Shown here: piece after piece, positions 1 to 8,138 of the stretch
Layout of the letters: every line of letters starts with the position of its first letter
Position numbering within the stretch: the stretch's first letter is position 1
Assembly (NCBI GenBank): GCA_937859515.1
Contig: CALMAK010000021.1
Location: 186,001-250,000, forward strand
Length of the DNA stretch: 64,000 bases
Source of the DNA: an uncultured Candidatus Saccharibacteria bacterium
GTDB lineage: Bacteria; Patescibacteriota; Saccharimonadia; Saccharimonadales; Saccharimonadaceae
Direction: 5' to 3'
The notes under the pieces: generated by a model
Told to the model about the DNA's origin: nothing
Seen by the model: only the letters and a program-made list of their open reading frames with translations
The model's database searches: none
Program-made: the position numbers and the translations under genes

Positions 1-1065
1 AATTCCTTCTTCAAAGAACAATTGCGCATCATCAAGGCACAAGATAATATTTTTGGCATTATATGCCTCACTGATAATACCCATAATCAAGTTTTCCAGC
101 TCACCACGACCAGGTGCCGCTGCAATCAGTGCTGCCGAGTCCAGCACAAAAACCTGTCGGAACTTAAGATGCGACGGCAAGTCTGACGCCGCGTCCAATA
201 ATCGTTCGGCGAGTGCCGCAACCAGTGTTGACTTGCCAACACCATTTGCGCCCACCAACACAACGTTTTGACGACCACCTGTCCCAAACATCTCAATCAT
301 CTTATCAAGCGCTTGATTATGCGCCTCTAGGTCAACCTGCAATAATCCACCCGCAGCAATTTCGGCACTGATGTTATGGCCGTATCTTTCAAGTAGCGGA
401 ATATAGCCGAATGACCAATCACGGGCGATACCACCCGTGCGTCGCGGCGCCTGATGTTGATGCACCAGTTGCCTAAGGTGGTCGTGCCAGCGAACGCCAG
501 CCTCAAGGTCAGCATCCTCAAGTTTCATGTGCGCCAGCAGTGTCTGATATCCAGGAATGATACGCACTAATGCTACCGCCACGACCGCGCCCGTAATCGC
601 ATGACTGCCGGTGCGCTCACGAATAGTGTGCGCTTCTGCCCATATCTCAGCCGAAGCATCAGGATCGTCATGTAATAAATTAGTAAAGAAGTTCATCGTA
701 ATACCAAAACGCACTGCCATAAATTGCCCGCCTGATGTCATCAGCGCTGCCTGCGCTATAGCAAGTGGCGTTGGCTTATTTGGCAAGAGCCCTAGAACAT
801 CTGATGCCAATTGATCGGACAGGTCGTCAGTCTTTCCCAGTGGTATATCACGCAGTTCGCCACGGCGCCATTCGACAATCATCATCGGCACCGCCGCGAG
901 CCCAATACACAACCACCCGTAGGTACTGCCTAGAATAAAGAAAGCAGCACCAGCGAACGCCAGTCCGACAGCAGATAACACCAGCATAGTACGCCACAAC
1001 GTTGTTAGCGATGCATTAATGCGCGCCTTTTCTGCACGCGCGGAGTGATAATTAAAGTCCGGCAT
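1..1065 (-). CDS. Membrane-anchored Clp/ClpC-type AAA+ ATPase, 3' end outside window
   Basis: The reading frame is open from an ATG at 1065 to the window edge, giving 355 residues of a longer protein. Residues about 15-62 form two hydrophobic segments. A Clp N-terminal-repeat-like helical region follows, then an IARDWSFGYIP motif typical of the ClpC inter-domain segment. The first AAA+ domain has a Walker A (GANGVGKST) near residue 275 and a Walker B-like IILCLDDAQ near 340. ClpC/ClpB proteins unfold substrates for ClpP or disaggregate proteins. The N-terminal membrane anchor is unusual for textbook ClpC and implies action at the cytoplasmic membrane. The start overlaps the preceding gene by 14 bp, so the two are probably cotranscribed. 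The family is clear; whether it partners with ClpP cannot be judged from this part. Confidence 0.85.
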   Translation of the reverse strand, partial: MPDFNYHSARAEKARINASLTTLWRTMLVLSAVGLAFAGAAFFILGSTYGWLCIGLAAVPMMIVEWRRGELRDIPLGKTDDLSDQLASDVLGLLPNKPTPLAIAQAALMTSGGQFMAVRFGITMNFFTNLLHDDPDASAEIWAEAHTIRERTGSHAITGAVVAVALVRIIPGYQTLLAHMKLEDADLEAGVRWHDHLRQLVHQHQAPRRTGGIARDWSFGYIPLLERYGHNISAEIAAGGLLQVDLEAHNQALDKMIEMFGTGGRQNVVLVGANGVGKSTLVAALAERLLDAASDLPSHLKFRQVFVLDSAALIAAAPGRGELENLIMGIISEAYNAKNIILCLDDAQLFFEEGI

Positions 1066-1438
1066 GAGGTACCCATCCAATCGCAAACATCACCGCACCA
1101 ATAATCGGCAACAGTGGCACAAACAACCATAATATACCTTCAATAAGACCCAGGACAGCAAGTATCGTCGTCCATACCGTCCCAACAATCAGCATGATCA
1201 GCCGAACCGTGGCACCAATGCAACGAGACAATAAACGGTCGAAAAATGCGCGAATCTGTGCATCGAGCCCGCCACGAATCTTGCCAGCAGAGATCTGGCG
1301 AAAAGGTGCAAATAATGTCTTCAACAGCAAGTCCAACGAAAAAAAGTCATATGCCTTCATTAAGCGTTCACCAATCATCTGTGCGCGCTCGCGCCAACCA
1401 GCACCATACCACCACCCAAGAAGTCCCACTATAAACAT
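1052..1438 (-). CDS. Small multi-pass membrane protein, unknown function
   Basis: About 128 residues, with a first hydrophobic segment at the N-terminus, a basic amphipathic middle (residues about 25-80) and two or three hydrophobic segments in the last 60 residues. I do not recognise a family. I prefer the ATG at 1438 to an upstream in-frame start at 1480, because a TACAAT box lies exactly 6 nt upstream (1445-1450) and because 1480 would overlap the divergent murT coding region. The end overlaps the Clp ATPase start by 14 bp. Co-expression with a membrane-anchored Clp protein suggests a partner at the membrane; this is inference only. Confidence 0.6.
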   Translation of the reverse strand: MFIVGLLGWWYGAGWRERAQMIGERLMKAYDFFSLDLLLKTLFAPFRQISAGKIRGGLDAQIRAFFDRLLSRCIGATVRLIMLIVGTVWTTILAVLGLIEGILWLFVPLLPIIGAVMFAIGWVPHAGL

Positions 1439-1461
1439 ATCTATATTGTATACTAAGACGT
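1439..1461. promoter_or_regulatory. Bidirectional -10 element between murT and the divergent membrane gene
   Basis: The plus strand has TATACT at 1449-1454, with a 7-nt spacer to the murT ATG at 1462. The minus strand has TACAAT at 1450-1445, with a 6-nt spacer to the ATG at 1438. The two hexamers share the TA step at 1449-1450. With a -10 to +1 distance of about 6-7 nt, both messages would begin at or within a base of their start codons, so both would be leaderless. Confidence 0.6.
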
Positions 1462-2742
1462 ATGGTTCGACCACTCTCAATTATCCTTGGAAAAACACTT
1501 CGCCACATTGCACGCTTGCGTGGCGGCAGCGGATCGGCACTGCCTGGGCTTTTTGTCGAACGCATTGACCCGAATTTTACTAAACAAACACTCGGCCAAC
1601 TGCCTCACGGCGTCGTACTGGTTAGTGGCACCAACGGTAAGACCACCACTACCAAGATGATCGTTGAGCTCCTCGAAGGTCAAGGACTTCGCGTCTTTAC
1701 CAACCGCACCGGCAGCAACTTTAGCCGTGGCGTTGCTGCAGCACTTCTAAGTGAAATTAGTATTGGCGGCAAACTAGCAGCAGATATTGCCGTACTTGAG
1801 CTGGACGAAGCACACGCGGTACATTTTGTTCGTGCAATCGCCCCACGCCATACCTTATTGTTGAATGTAATGCGCGACCAATTGGATCGTTTTGGCGAGA
1901 TTGACACCACCACAAAACTGCTGACGACCATCGCTGAACATACCACTGATAGCCTGACGCTAAATCGCGAGGACCCACGTATTGCCGGAATTGCCAATCT
2001 TGCGCCTAACACTGTGTCAATACACTACTTTGGCCTTTCACTCCAACTGCTTAGTCAATTTCCAAACGATGATAATCTCCATGATCAGTCGAGTGTAAAA
2101 AGTACACAGCTACCCGCAGACGTTATCCTAGAATCCTTCAGTACCTCATCAGCTTCATTCATTATTAACGATGTCGTCTACCCCACCTCACTGAAATTAT
2201 CGGGTGTCTACAACGTCTTTAATGCCGCAGCCGCTCTTGCAACAGTACGTAATATACTAGGTGATACAGCCAACACTACAAAGCTCATTGAGACTCTCAG
2301 CACTATTACACCGGCATTCGGCCGCGGTGAGATTATTGAGATAGATGGCCAGCCACTTGAGCTAGTACTCGTCAAGAATCCAAGCGGCTTTCGCCTTGGA
2401 CTGTCTTCATTTTCTCCCGAAGGATATGCCACCATGATTGCCATCAATGATAATTATGCCGATGGTCGGGATATGAGCTGGCTATGGGATGTTGATTTCA
2501 AGAGTCTGCGCGTAAACGGCGTTGAAATGGTCAGTGGTATTCGCGCTTATGACATGGCATTGCGCCTTGATTACGACAAAGTGTCAACGACAGCCATCGT
2601 TCCCGATCTTAAGCAATCATTAAAGGATTTTATCACCACACACCCGAATCAGCCAAAGCGTATATTCTGCACATACACTGCAATGTTGGCATTGCGTCGC
2701 GAAATTAACCTGATTACCCCTGTAAAGGCCATCGACTCATGA
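1462..2742 (+). CDS. murT: Lipid II isoglutaminyl synthase, MurT-type Mur ligase subunit
   Basis: 426 residues of the Mur ligase fold. The ATP-binding loop SGTNGKTTT lies near residue 55, with central ligase motifs such as LNVMRDQLDRFGEID, and a C-terminal DUF1727-like domain ends the protein. MurT works with GatD to amidate the D-glutamate of lipid II. The next gene is gatD, with a 4-bp ATGA overlap (2739-2742), which confirms the assignment. Oddity: MurT of Gram-positive bacteria usually carries a four-Cys zinc ribbon in the middle domain. Here the stretch around residues 165-210 has no cysteine and only one Cys is visible, near the C-terminus, so the ribbon is lost or replaced. The start is leaderless, with TATACT 7 nt upstream. 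Confidence 0.9.
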   Translation: MVRPLSIILGKTLRHIARLRGGSGSALPGLFVERIDPNFTKQTLGQLPHGVVLVSGTNGKTTTTKMIVELLEGQGLRVFTNRTGSNFSRGVAAALLSEISIGGKLAADIAVLELDEAHAVHFVRAIAPRHTLLLNVMRDQLDRFGEIDTTTKLLTTIAEHTTDSLTLNREDPRIAGIANLAPNTVSIHYFGLSLQLLSQFPNDDNLHDQSSVKSTQLPADVILESFSTSSASFIINDVVYPTSLKLSGVYNVFNAAAALATVRNILGDTANTTKLIETLSTITPAFGRGEIIEIDGQPLELVLVKNPSGFRLGLSSFSPEGYATMIAINDNYADGRDMSWLWDVDFKSLRVNGVEMVSGIRAYDMALRLDYDKVSTTAIVPDLKQSLKDFITTHPNQPKRIFCTYTAMLALRREINLITPVKAIDS

Positions 2743-3470
2743 ATCAGCAACCTCCAAGACCAATTCATATTTTGCAATTGTATCCCCGAGACATGAATAT
2801 TTACGGTGACACTGGTAACCTGCTAGTATTGCAACGACGGCTTGAACATTATGGCTATGAACCTATCGTCTATTCATACAATCCAGGGGATGCCTTCCCT
2901 GAGGACGTAGATATCGTACTTGGTGGCGGTGGGCAAGACAGTGGACAAAGTAAAATCCAAGATGACTTAATTGCCATTGGTCCACGCCTCCAAGACCTCG
3001 CCGACAGTGACACCCCAATGCTGGTGATTTGTGGTCTCTATCAGCTGTTTGGGCACTTTTTTGAAACCCGTGATGGTGCACGTATTAACGGTATCGGTAT
3101 TCTAGACATAGCCACATACGGCAAAGACGAGCGTCTAATTGGCAATATTCATACCAACAGCCGCCTATTTGGAGATATTGTTGGGTACGAGAATCACAGC
3201 GGCCAAACCTTCCTGGGCGATAGCGCCACACCACTTGCTGAGGTAATCCTTGGCGCTGGCAATAATACGAAAGATGCTCACGAAGGTGCGATGTACCGCC
3301 ACGTCATTGGGAGTTATCTTCATGGATCGTTGCTACCAAAAAATCCTGCCATTGCAGATTATCTGATTCGTCATGCCATCAAAAAGAGATACGGTAATAA
3401 CCTTGAACAGACCTATGATGACTCGCTCGCCGACAAGGCTCGCGCTGTCGCTATAAAGCGACCACGCTAG
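2739..3470 (+). CDS. gatD: Lipid II isoglutaminyl synthase, glutamine amidotransferase subunit
   Basis: 243 residues, a class I CobB/CobQ-type glutamine amidotransferase. It has the GDTGNLLVLQRR segment near residue 24, a GGGGQD loop near 65, the nucleophile Cys at about residue 98 in VICGLYQ, and the catalytic His in SYLHGSLL near residue 190. It supplies ammonia from glutamine to MurT for amidation of the peptidoglycan stem. Translation is coupled to murT by the ATGA overlap. Its stop overlaps the end of the convergent peroxiredoxin gene by 4 bp. Confidence 0.9.
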   Translation: MNQQPPRPIHILQLYPRDMNIYGDTGNLLVLQRRLEHYGYEPIVYSYNPGDAFPEDVDIVLGGGGQDSGQSKIQDDLIAIGPRLQDLADSDTPMLVICGLYQLFGHFFETRDGARINGIGILDIATYGKDERLIGNIHTNSRLFGDIVGYENHSGQTFLGDSATPLAEVILGAGNNTKDAHEGAMYRHVIGSYLHGSLLPKNPAIADYLIRHAIKKRYGNNLEQTYDDSLADKARAVAIKRPR

Positions 3471-3931
3471 GACGCTTGGAGTCGCCGCACCTCTTCGACA
3501 ACCTGCCCACCATGGCCTAATGGCGTCACACGACCATATACTTTTACCACTTGCCCATCTGGATTAATGATAAATGTTTTACGTAAAATACCTTCACGAC
3601 CAAATTGTTTTTTGCCCCACGCTCCATATGCAGTGATAACTTCACCATCCACATCACTCAATAGCGTGAAATTAAGGTTATATTTTGCCTTAAACTTTTC
3701 ATGCGCTGTCGCATCATCTTTTGACACACCAACCACTTGCGCACCTAGTGCCGTCAGCTCATCACGTGCGTCTCGCATCGCACACGCCTCAACGGTACAC
3801 CCCGGCGTATCATCTTTTGGATAGAAATAAAGCACTACCCACTTGCCACGATACTCAGACAATGAATGTAACTTCCCCTCATCATTAGGGAGGGTAAACG
3901 ATGGCGCTGGATACGGAATGACTTGTTTCAT
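3467..3931 (-). CDS. bcp: Thiol peroxidase of the Bcp/PrxQ family
   Basis: 154 residues, full length for the family. Thioredoxin fold with the peroxidatic Cys45 in TPGCTVEACAM and a resolving Cys50 five residues later, as in Bcp/PrxQ. It reduces H2O2 and organic hydroperoxides using thioredoxin. An extended -10 (TGA-TACACT) lies exactly 6 nt before the ATG, so the message is probably leaderless. The gene converges on gatD with a 4-bp overlap. Confidence 0.9.
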   Translation of the reverse strand: MKQVIPYPAPSFTLPNDEGKLHSLSEYRGKWVVLYFYPKDDTPGCTVEACAMRDARDELTALGAQVVGVSKDDATAHEKFKAKYNLNFTLLSDVDGEVITAYGAWGKKQFGREGILRKTFIINPDGQVVKVYGRVTPLGHGGQVVEEVRRLQAS

Positions 3932-3983
3932 ATCTTCAGTGTATCAGATTAAGCTCAGGATCCCATGGTACAATGGGTGTTAT

Positions 3984-5099
3984 ATGTCGCCAAAAAAGGA
4001 ACAAAAAAAATCAAGTCGCATCGCTGCATTTGATTTATTACGAGGCTATTTTCTCATTGCGATTATTATTAACCATCTGAATTATCCTAGCCTCGCAAGC
4101 CTCCTGACGATGAAAGGTGAACTGTTCGTGTCGTCAGCCGAAGGCTTCTTTTTAATCTCTGGTATTGTGCTAGGAATCGTTCGCGGCGCAAAATTGATTA
4201 ATCAACCATTCAAGGAGGCTGCGCGTCTACTGTTGAAACGCGCTGGACAGCTATATATTATTTACTTCTTAAGCACCGTACTGTTCACTCTTATTGGTTG
4301 GTGGTTTTTCATGGACAATCCTGGGCTGAAATCTGGTATCGCATCACCCGACACACCAATTCATGAAATGCTGTGGAACGCGGCAAGCTTTAGCTATCTG
4401 TACGGTTGGCTGGACTACCTTCGCCTTTACATCTTCTTCCTACTGGCAAGTCCTCTTGCAATTTGGCTACTGCGCAGAGGTCTGTGGTGGTTGGTGGTGG
4501 CAGTAAGCGTATCCCTGTGGTACTTTACACCTGAACCCGACTGGCCAGCTAATGTTTATGCTCAACCATACAATTGGCAGCTGATTTTCTTTAGCGGTCT
4601 CGTCATCGGATTCCACTGGAAGCACATTTCCGAATGGTGGCAACGCCTCAAAAAACCACTGCGTATCTCGATTGTTTCATTAGTTGTTGGCACGGCATTC
4701 GTAACCCTTGCCTTTAATATTTTCCTGGCATTTGGCGGTAAAATCGGCCCTGATGTCTACGCATACGTAGCGCCAATCCGCGATACTCTCAGTCCATACT
4801 TTGATAAAGAGAACCTACCACTCGCACGCCTATCACTGTTTATGCTGTGGTTCTGGGCGTCATTCTGGCTATTCAGGAGGTTCGAGCCGTTCATTGTCAA
4901 ACGGTTGGGGTGGCTACTGCAATCATTTGGCGGCAGTTCACTGTACGTGTACATTGTACATGGCATTCTCATTTTCTTTGTCCACCTCTTCCTGCCAAAG
5001 CAAGGCTACCTTGTGAATCTCCTCATTGTCTCAGGTATTGTGTCAACCATCTGGCTGATGATCCGGTACAAAGTATTGATGAAGATTATTCCGCGATAA
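3984..5099 (+). CDS. OpgC/acyltransferase-like multi-pass membrane protein
   Basis: 371 residues with about ten hydrophobic segments. It opens with a short Lys/Ser-rich tail and then FDLLRGYFLIAIIINHL, which resembles the first helix of acyltransferase-3 and OpgC-type enzymes (FDxLRG, then His). Members transfer acyl or succinyl groups to surface glycans; the substrate here is unknown. The start chosen is the ATG at 3984, with TACAAT at 3969-3974. An upstream in-frame Met would overlap the divergent bcp gene. The last 14 bp overlap the convergent glycosyltransferase gene. Next to a GT39-like enzyme, a role in surface glycan decoration is plausible. Confidence 0.7.
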   Translation: MSPKKEQKKSSRIAAFDLLRGYFLIAIIINHLNYPSLASLLTMKGELFVSSAEGFFLISGIVLGIVRGAKLINQPFKEAARLLLKRAGQLYIIYFLSTVLFTLIGWWFFMDNPGLKSGIASPDTPIHEMLWNAASFSYLYGWLDYLRLYIFFLLASPLAIWLLRRGLWWLVVAVSVSLWYFTPEPDWPANVYAQPYNWQLIFFSGLVIGFHWKHISEWWQRLKKPLRISIVSLVVGTAFVTLAFNIFLAFGGKIGPDVYAYVAPIRDTLSPYFDKENLPLARLSLFMLWFWASFWLFRRFEPFIVKRLGWLLQSFGGSSLYVYIVHGILIFFVHLFLPKQGYLVNLLIVSGIVSTIWLMIRYKVLMKIIPR

Positions 5100-6666
5100 C
5101 TTGAAATCGAATCGCTGTATAGGCAGGCTTGCCTGTGAATGGGTCGGGTTGCGTAAGAATCTGCAGCTGTTTAAGATTATCAAACGGAGGATTCGGCATA
5201 CTCTCGCCTGATCGAGCGACATACCAGAAAGTTTTATGGCTATCAAGAAACGACTGCTTGTCAGTAATCTTGCCATAGTCACGTGTGCGCAACATTTCCA
5301 ATGAACCATATTCGTATGACCCCGTATCAACAAACCATACGCTGTGACTATCTGATGCATAAAATACCGCATCGTAATACATCCACATCGAGGCAGCGAT
5401 GACTGGATCGCCCACGGTTGATGTAGCAGTAATCTGCCGCATAATTTGCTTGGCACCACTTGACTCATTTGTAGTCTTGTTGTGATTACCATAATGATAC
5501 ACGTTGAGAATTCCAATGATACTTGCGCCAATTATCAGCACGTGAGTCACTACTGTCACGATCTTCTTTTTATGCTGCGTTGAAAACCACAACACAAAGC
5601 CTAGTAAAATAGAGATAGCCACCGATGATGTTACGAGATACCGGTCGACAAACGATGACTGCAATGGTGGCATTGAGGCCAATAACAGCAAAGTAGGCGG
5701 TACAAACGCCAGTGCCGCCAGCAACCAGTACGTTGGACGTTGTGACTTCTTAAGTGCCTTATACCCCCTGATGCTCAACCAAATACTGATCGCCACCAGC
5801 ACGACAAAGCCAAGCGTAAGCCATGGCGTCAAACCACCCTGGTCTAGATAAAGCACGGTATTGGTAAAGAAATTCGTCAAGGTTACCGGGCTGACAGGAG
5901 GAATCCAAAAACCAAACGCCTGAACAATCGATAACTGCTTGACGAGATACGGCAGCCATGGGGCAAATAGCCCGACAGCAACAGCATGCGCCACCAACCA
6001 ATCCTTTGTAAAGAAAGCAGCCATATATTTCTTAGGGCGACGTTTTGCATCTTTTGCCACCGATAGTGCGCGCCATACCCAGTGTGCCAGCCATACAATT
6101 GCTGCGAAATAATGCGTCCACATGCCCAGCGACACCAGTACACCATACACCACCCACAACCTACGTCGACCACTCTCGACCGCCCGTATCAGAACATATG
6201 TTGCTGCCAACGCAATTGCAAGAACGAGCGTATACATACGCATTTCTTGGCTGTATCGCACAAGGATTGGTGAAAGCACCATTGCTAATAGTCCGTACAG
6301 TGCAGCTTTGCGTCCAAATGTCCGGTGCAGCAGCAAATAGCCAAACACTATCGCTACGCCTGCGAACAAAACACTCATAGACCGTAGTGCGATGTCCGTC
6401 GTACCAAATAAAAGACTCCATAATTTCAGCAACCAGTAATACAATGGCGGATGAACGTCGACCGACGTGAACTGCCAGATTTCAAGAAAATCAAACCTGA
6501 TGATATACGCACTAAATGCTTCATCAAACCAAATTGAAGAGCTGGCGATTGTCACCAGGCTAATCAATGCAAAGACACTAATTCCAATAATCAACGCAAT
6601 AATATCAGTGCGACCAATGGTGTGTTTTTTATTTGTAATGCGCGTGATCAGTGATCGTAAACTCAT
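5086..6666 (-). CDS. GT39/PMT-like polyisoprenyl-phosphate-dependent glycosyltransferase
   Basis: 526 residues: about 11 transmembrane segments followed by a soluble C-terminal domain of roughly 130 residues. The first extracytoplasmic loop has WFDEAFSAY and then DVHPPLYYWLLK, the Asp-Glu and HPPLYY signature of the GT-C families ArnT/PMT (GT39, GT83). Such enzymes move a sugar from a lipid carrier to lipid or protein outside the membrane. The ATG at 6666 was chosen because sequence upstream of it is not hydrophobic and runs into the tRNA-Pro promoter region. It converges on the acyltransferase-like gene with a 14-bp overlap. Confidence 0.8.
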   Translation of the reverse strand: MSLRSLITRITNKKHTIGRTDIIALIIGISVFALISLVTIASSSIWFDEAFSAYIIRFDFLEIWQFTSVDVHPPLYYWLLKLWSLLFGTTDIALRSMSVLFAGVAIVFGYLLLHRTFGRKAALYGLLAMVLSPILVRYSQEMRMYTLVLAIALAATYVLIRAVESGRRRLWVVYGVLVSLGMWTHYFAAIVWLAHWVWRALSVAKDAKRRPKKYMAAFFTKDWLVAHAVAVGLFAPWLPYLVKQLSIVQAFGFWIPPVSPVTLTNFFTNTVLYLDQGGLTPWLTLGFVVLVAISIWLSIRGYKALKKSQRPTYWLLAALAFVPPTLLLLASMPPLQSSFVDRYLVTSSVAISILLGFVLWFSTQHKKKIVTVVTHVLIIGASIIGILNVYHYGNHNKTTNESSGAKQIMRQITATSTVGDPVIAASMWMYYDAVFYASDSHSVWFVDTGSYEYGSLEMLRTRDYGKITDKQSFLDSHKTFWYVARSGESMPNPPFDNLKQLQILTQPDPFTGKPAYTAIRFQVIAE

Positions 6667-6745
6667 ATTAATATCCGTAACATTAGATAATACTCTAGCA
6701 ATTGTACACCATTTGAGGTATAATTTGTTAGGTAAAAACACCTAT

Positions 6746-6821
6746 CGGGGTGTGGCGCAGTTGATAGCGCGCTCGGTTTGGGACCGAGAGGTCGAAGGTT
6801 TGAGTCCTTTCACCCCGACCA
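6746..6821 (+). tRNA. tRNA-Pro (anticodon TGG)
   Basis: Cloverleaf with acceptor stem CGGGGTG/CACCCCG, anticodon arm CTCGG-TTTGGGA-CCGAG (anticodon TGG), T arm with GGTTTGAGTCC, discriminator A, and an encoded CCA at 6819-6821. TATAAT lies at 6719-6724. A strong terminator follows immediately. Confidence 0.95.
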
Positions 6822-6822
6822 T

Positions 6823-6856
6823 AGAAAAAAGACTGCCTTTTGGTAGTCTTTTTTCT
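6823..6856 (+). terminator. Rho-independent terminator of tRNA-Pro
   Basis: The inverted repeat AGAAAAAAGACT-(G/C-pair steps)-AGTCTTTTTTCT with a TTTT loop sits 2 nt after the encoded CCA. It is A/T-flanked and could work in both directions. Confidence 0.85.
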
Positions 6857-7105
6857 ATAACACGGCGTTGAGATTTAAGCCTTTAGCTTTTTGTCCTGGC
6901 AAGAATAGTCGAAGGTTTGGCGTAGCGAAGAAAGGAAACGAAAAGTTCTTTTCGTCCTTTTGTACCTCTTACGCTTGCAAAACTCTCAGTTCTACCTCAT
7001 AATCACGCCCCGTCGCCCCTATTATCATGCGATGCAGAGATTTCAGCTTTCTGAGCTTAGATCCCTGCACCGCGCAGGTACACACCAAAGAGAAGGACGA
7101 CGGTC
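6857..7105. other. Intergenic stretch between tRNA-Pro and the GC-rich orphan gene
   Basis: About 250 bp with no gene I can support. It contains a 12-bp copy of part of the tRNA-Pro T-arm region (GTCGAAGGTTTG, near 6909) and a small CTTTTCGT-type inverted repeat near 6940-6960. Stops in the downstream gene's frame lie at 7052-7054 and 7058-7060. Confidence 0.4.
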
Positions 7106-7666
7106 ATTAACACAGTCAGACCAAAGTGGGTATTCAGCAATGCACTGAGCCACCTCCCACTGCACAACCACATCAACCGCGCCTATCACGAGGCGGGCGC
7201 CTACGCGTCTGCTCCTCCGGCAATCCTCCAGTGGCGGATCCCGGCACGACTCGTACCGAAGGTGGTCCACAAGCACATCAAGCCTACCTGGGTAGTGCCG
7301 AGTATCCTCCGACAGATCGAGGATGCACGCAAGGTAATCAAAGACCTGCGTTCGCTGCTTGACCACGAGCAGACGACGTGCATCCACCACCTGCCGGACC
7401 GACCACACCGCAAGCTGCATCGCAGCGTTGAGGTCGCCCGTCAAGAAGCGCCGGCTGGATTCACTCCAGGATGGACCTACACCTTCAACCCGTACGAACT
7501 TGGCCTTGCACTTCTTGACGAGTACGAAGCCTTCATCGTCCGGACGATGGAACACCCAGGATGGACATCCTTCACCAAGCTCGCACGCATCAACCAGGAG
7601 GCCAAGCGCATCCAGGCTAGCGGCGACCTGGTATCGAGTGAACTGTGGACAGTCAGCTCTGTTTGA
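7106..7666 (+). CDS. GC-rich orphan protein, possible ATT start
   Basis: Open from 7061 to the TGA at 7664. The predicted product from 7106 is about 186 residues, basic and His/Arg-rich, then helical (for example SILRQIEDARKVIKD), with no family I know. Codon third positions are mostly G or C (cac, cgc, gac, ctg), unlike neighbouring genes, and local GC looks well above the surroundings. There is no ATG, GTG or TTG near the 5' end. The best ribosome site, AGAAGGA at 7091-7097, is about 9 nt upstream of an ATT codon at 7106; ATT starts are known for infC. A GTG at 7262 would give only 134 residues. The 5' end is therefore uncertain, and an N-terminal frameshift or foreign origin are alternatives. 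Confidence 0.5.
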   Translation: MNTVRPKWVFSNALSHLPLHNHINRAYHEAGAYASAPPAILQWRIPARLVPKVVHKHIKPTWVVPSILRQIEDARKVIKDLRSLLDHEQTTCIHHLPDRPHRKLHRSVEVARQEAPAGFTPGWTYTFNPYELGLALLDEYEAFIVRTMEHPGWTSFTKLARINQEAKRIQASGDLVSSELWTVSSV

Positions 7667-7675
7667 CAGGCACAC

Positions 7676-7756
7676 GCCCGCACCCAAGTGAGACGAAAGA
7701 GCCCAATCCCTCCAGTGGATTAGGAGCCATCGTTCACCAAAGGTGCGGGCTCTTTC
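7676..7756 (+). terminator. Terminator with a competing alternative hairpin
   Basis: GAAAGAGCCC (7695-7704) pairs with GGGCTCTTTC (7747-7756). A nested AATCC/GGATT hairpin lies at 7705-7721. Alternatively GCCCGCACC (7676-7684) pairs with GGTGCGGGC (7742-7750), and the two long stems share 7747-7750, so only one can form. The segment lies just after the stop of the orphan gene and ends before the -10 of the next gene. Confidence 0.55.
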
Positions 7757-7773
7757 TATGGTAAAATATAGTC

Positions 7774-8079
7774 ATGACAACCCTCTCGGCTGGCACAATT
7801 CACGACAAAGTTCCCACTGATCTTCGAAAGATTCTTACAGACAACACTGCCGCCCGCACAACATGGGAAAATATCACGCCCCTCGCACGCAATGAATGGA
7901 TCTGCTGGGTCGAAAATGCCAAGCTTAACGAAACGCGCACTCGGCGTATCCTTAGGGCCGACCACGACCTTGCTGCAGGTAAACGCCGGCCTTGTTGCTG
8001 GATCGGTTGCATACATCGTACCGATAAAGAGATTAGTCCGTCAGTACGCGGTATTCTTGAGAAAAAAGTGAAGAAATAA
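7774..8079 (+). CDS. YdeI/OmpD-associated (OmdA) family protein
   Basis: 101 residues. The core from about residue 25 (ARTTWENITPLARNEWICWVENAK, then ETRTRRILRA) matches the OmdA/YdeI family pattern of Trp-Glu, a helical WIxxAK segment and xTRxRRI. The biochemical role of the family is not known; some members are linked to bacteriocin or peptide tolerance. A -10 TAAAAT at 7762-7767 ends 6 nt before the ATG, so a leaderless start is likely. Confidence 0.7.
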   Translation: MTTLSAGTIHDKVPTDLRKILTDNTAARTTWENITPLARNEWICWVENAKLNETRTRRILRADHDLAAGKRRPCCWIGCIHRTDKEISPSVRGILEKKVKK

Positions 8080-8138
8080 ATGACTCTCTCGTACCTGCCG
8101 AACATATGGTGTATGAGTATAGTCAGACTATCTGACTC

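Noticed and set aside
6791-6921. 12-bp copy of tRNA-Pro T-arm sequence near 6909 as an att site
   Set aside because: The match does not include the tRNA 3' end, and no integrase or element lies between; probably chance or a local duplication.
7043-7687. Minus-strand frame of 214 codons opposite the GC-rich gene
   Set aside because: Cys/Arg/Val-rich composition and no promoter or ribosome site; the plus-strand frame has normal protein composition.
8105-8130. 13-bp palindrome ATAGTC-A-GACTAT as an operator
   Set aside because: A single copy, no linked regulator, no second site found.
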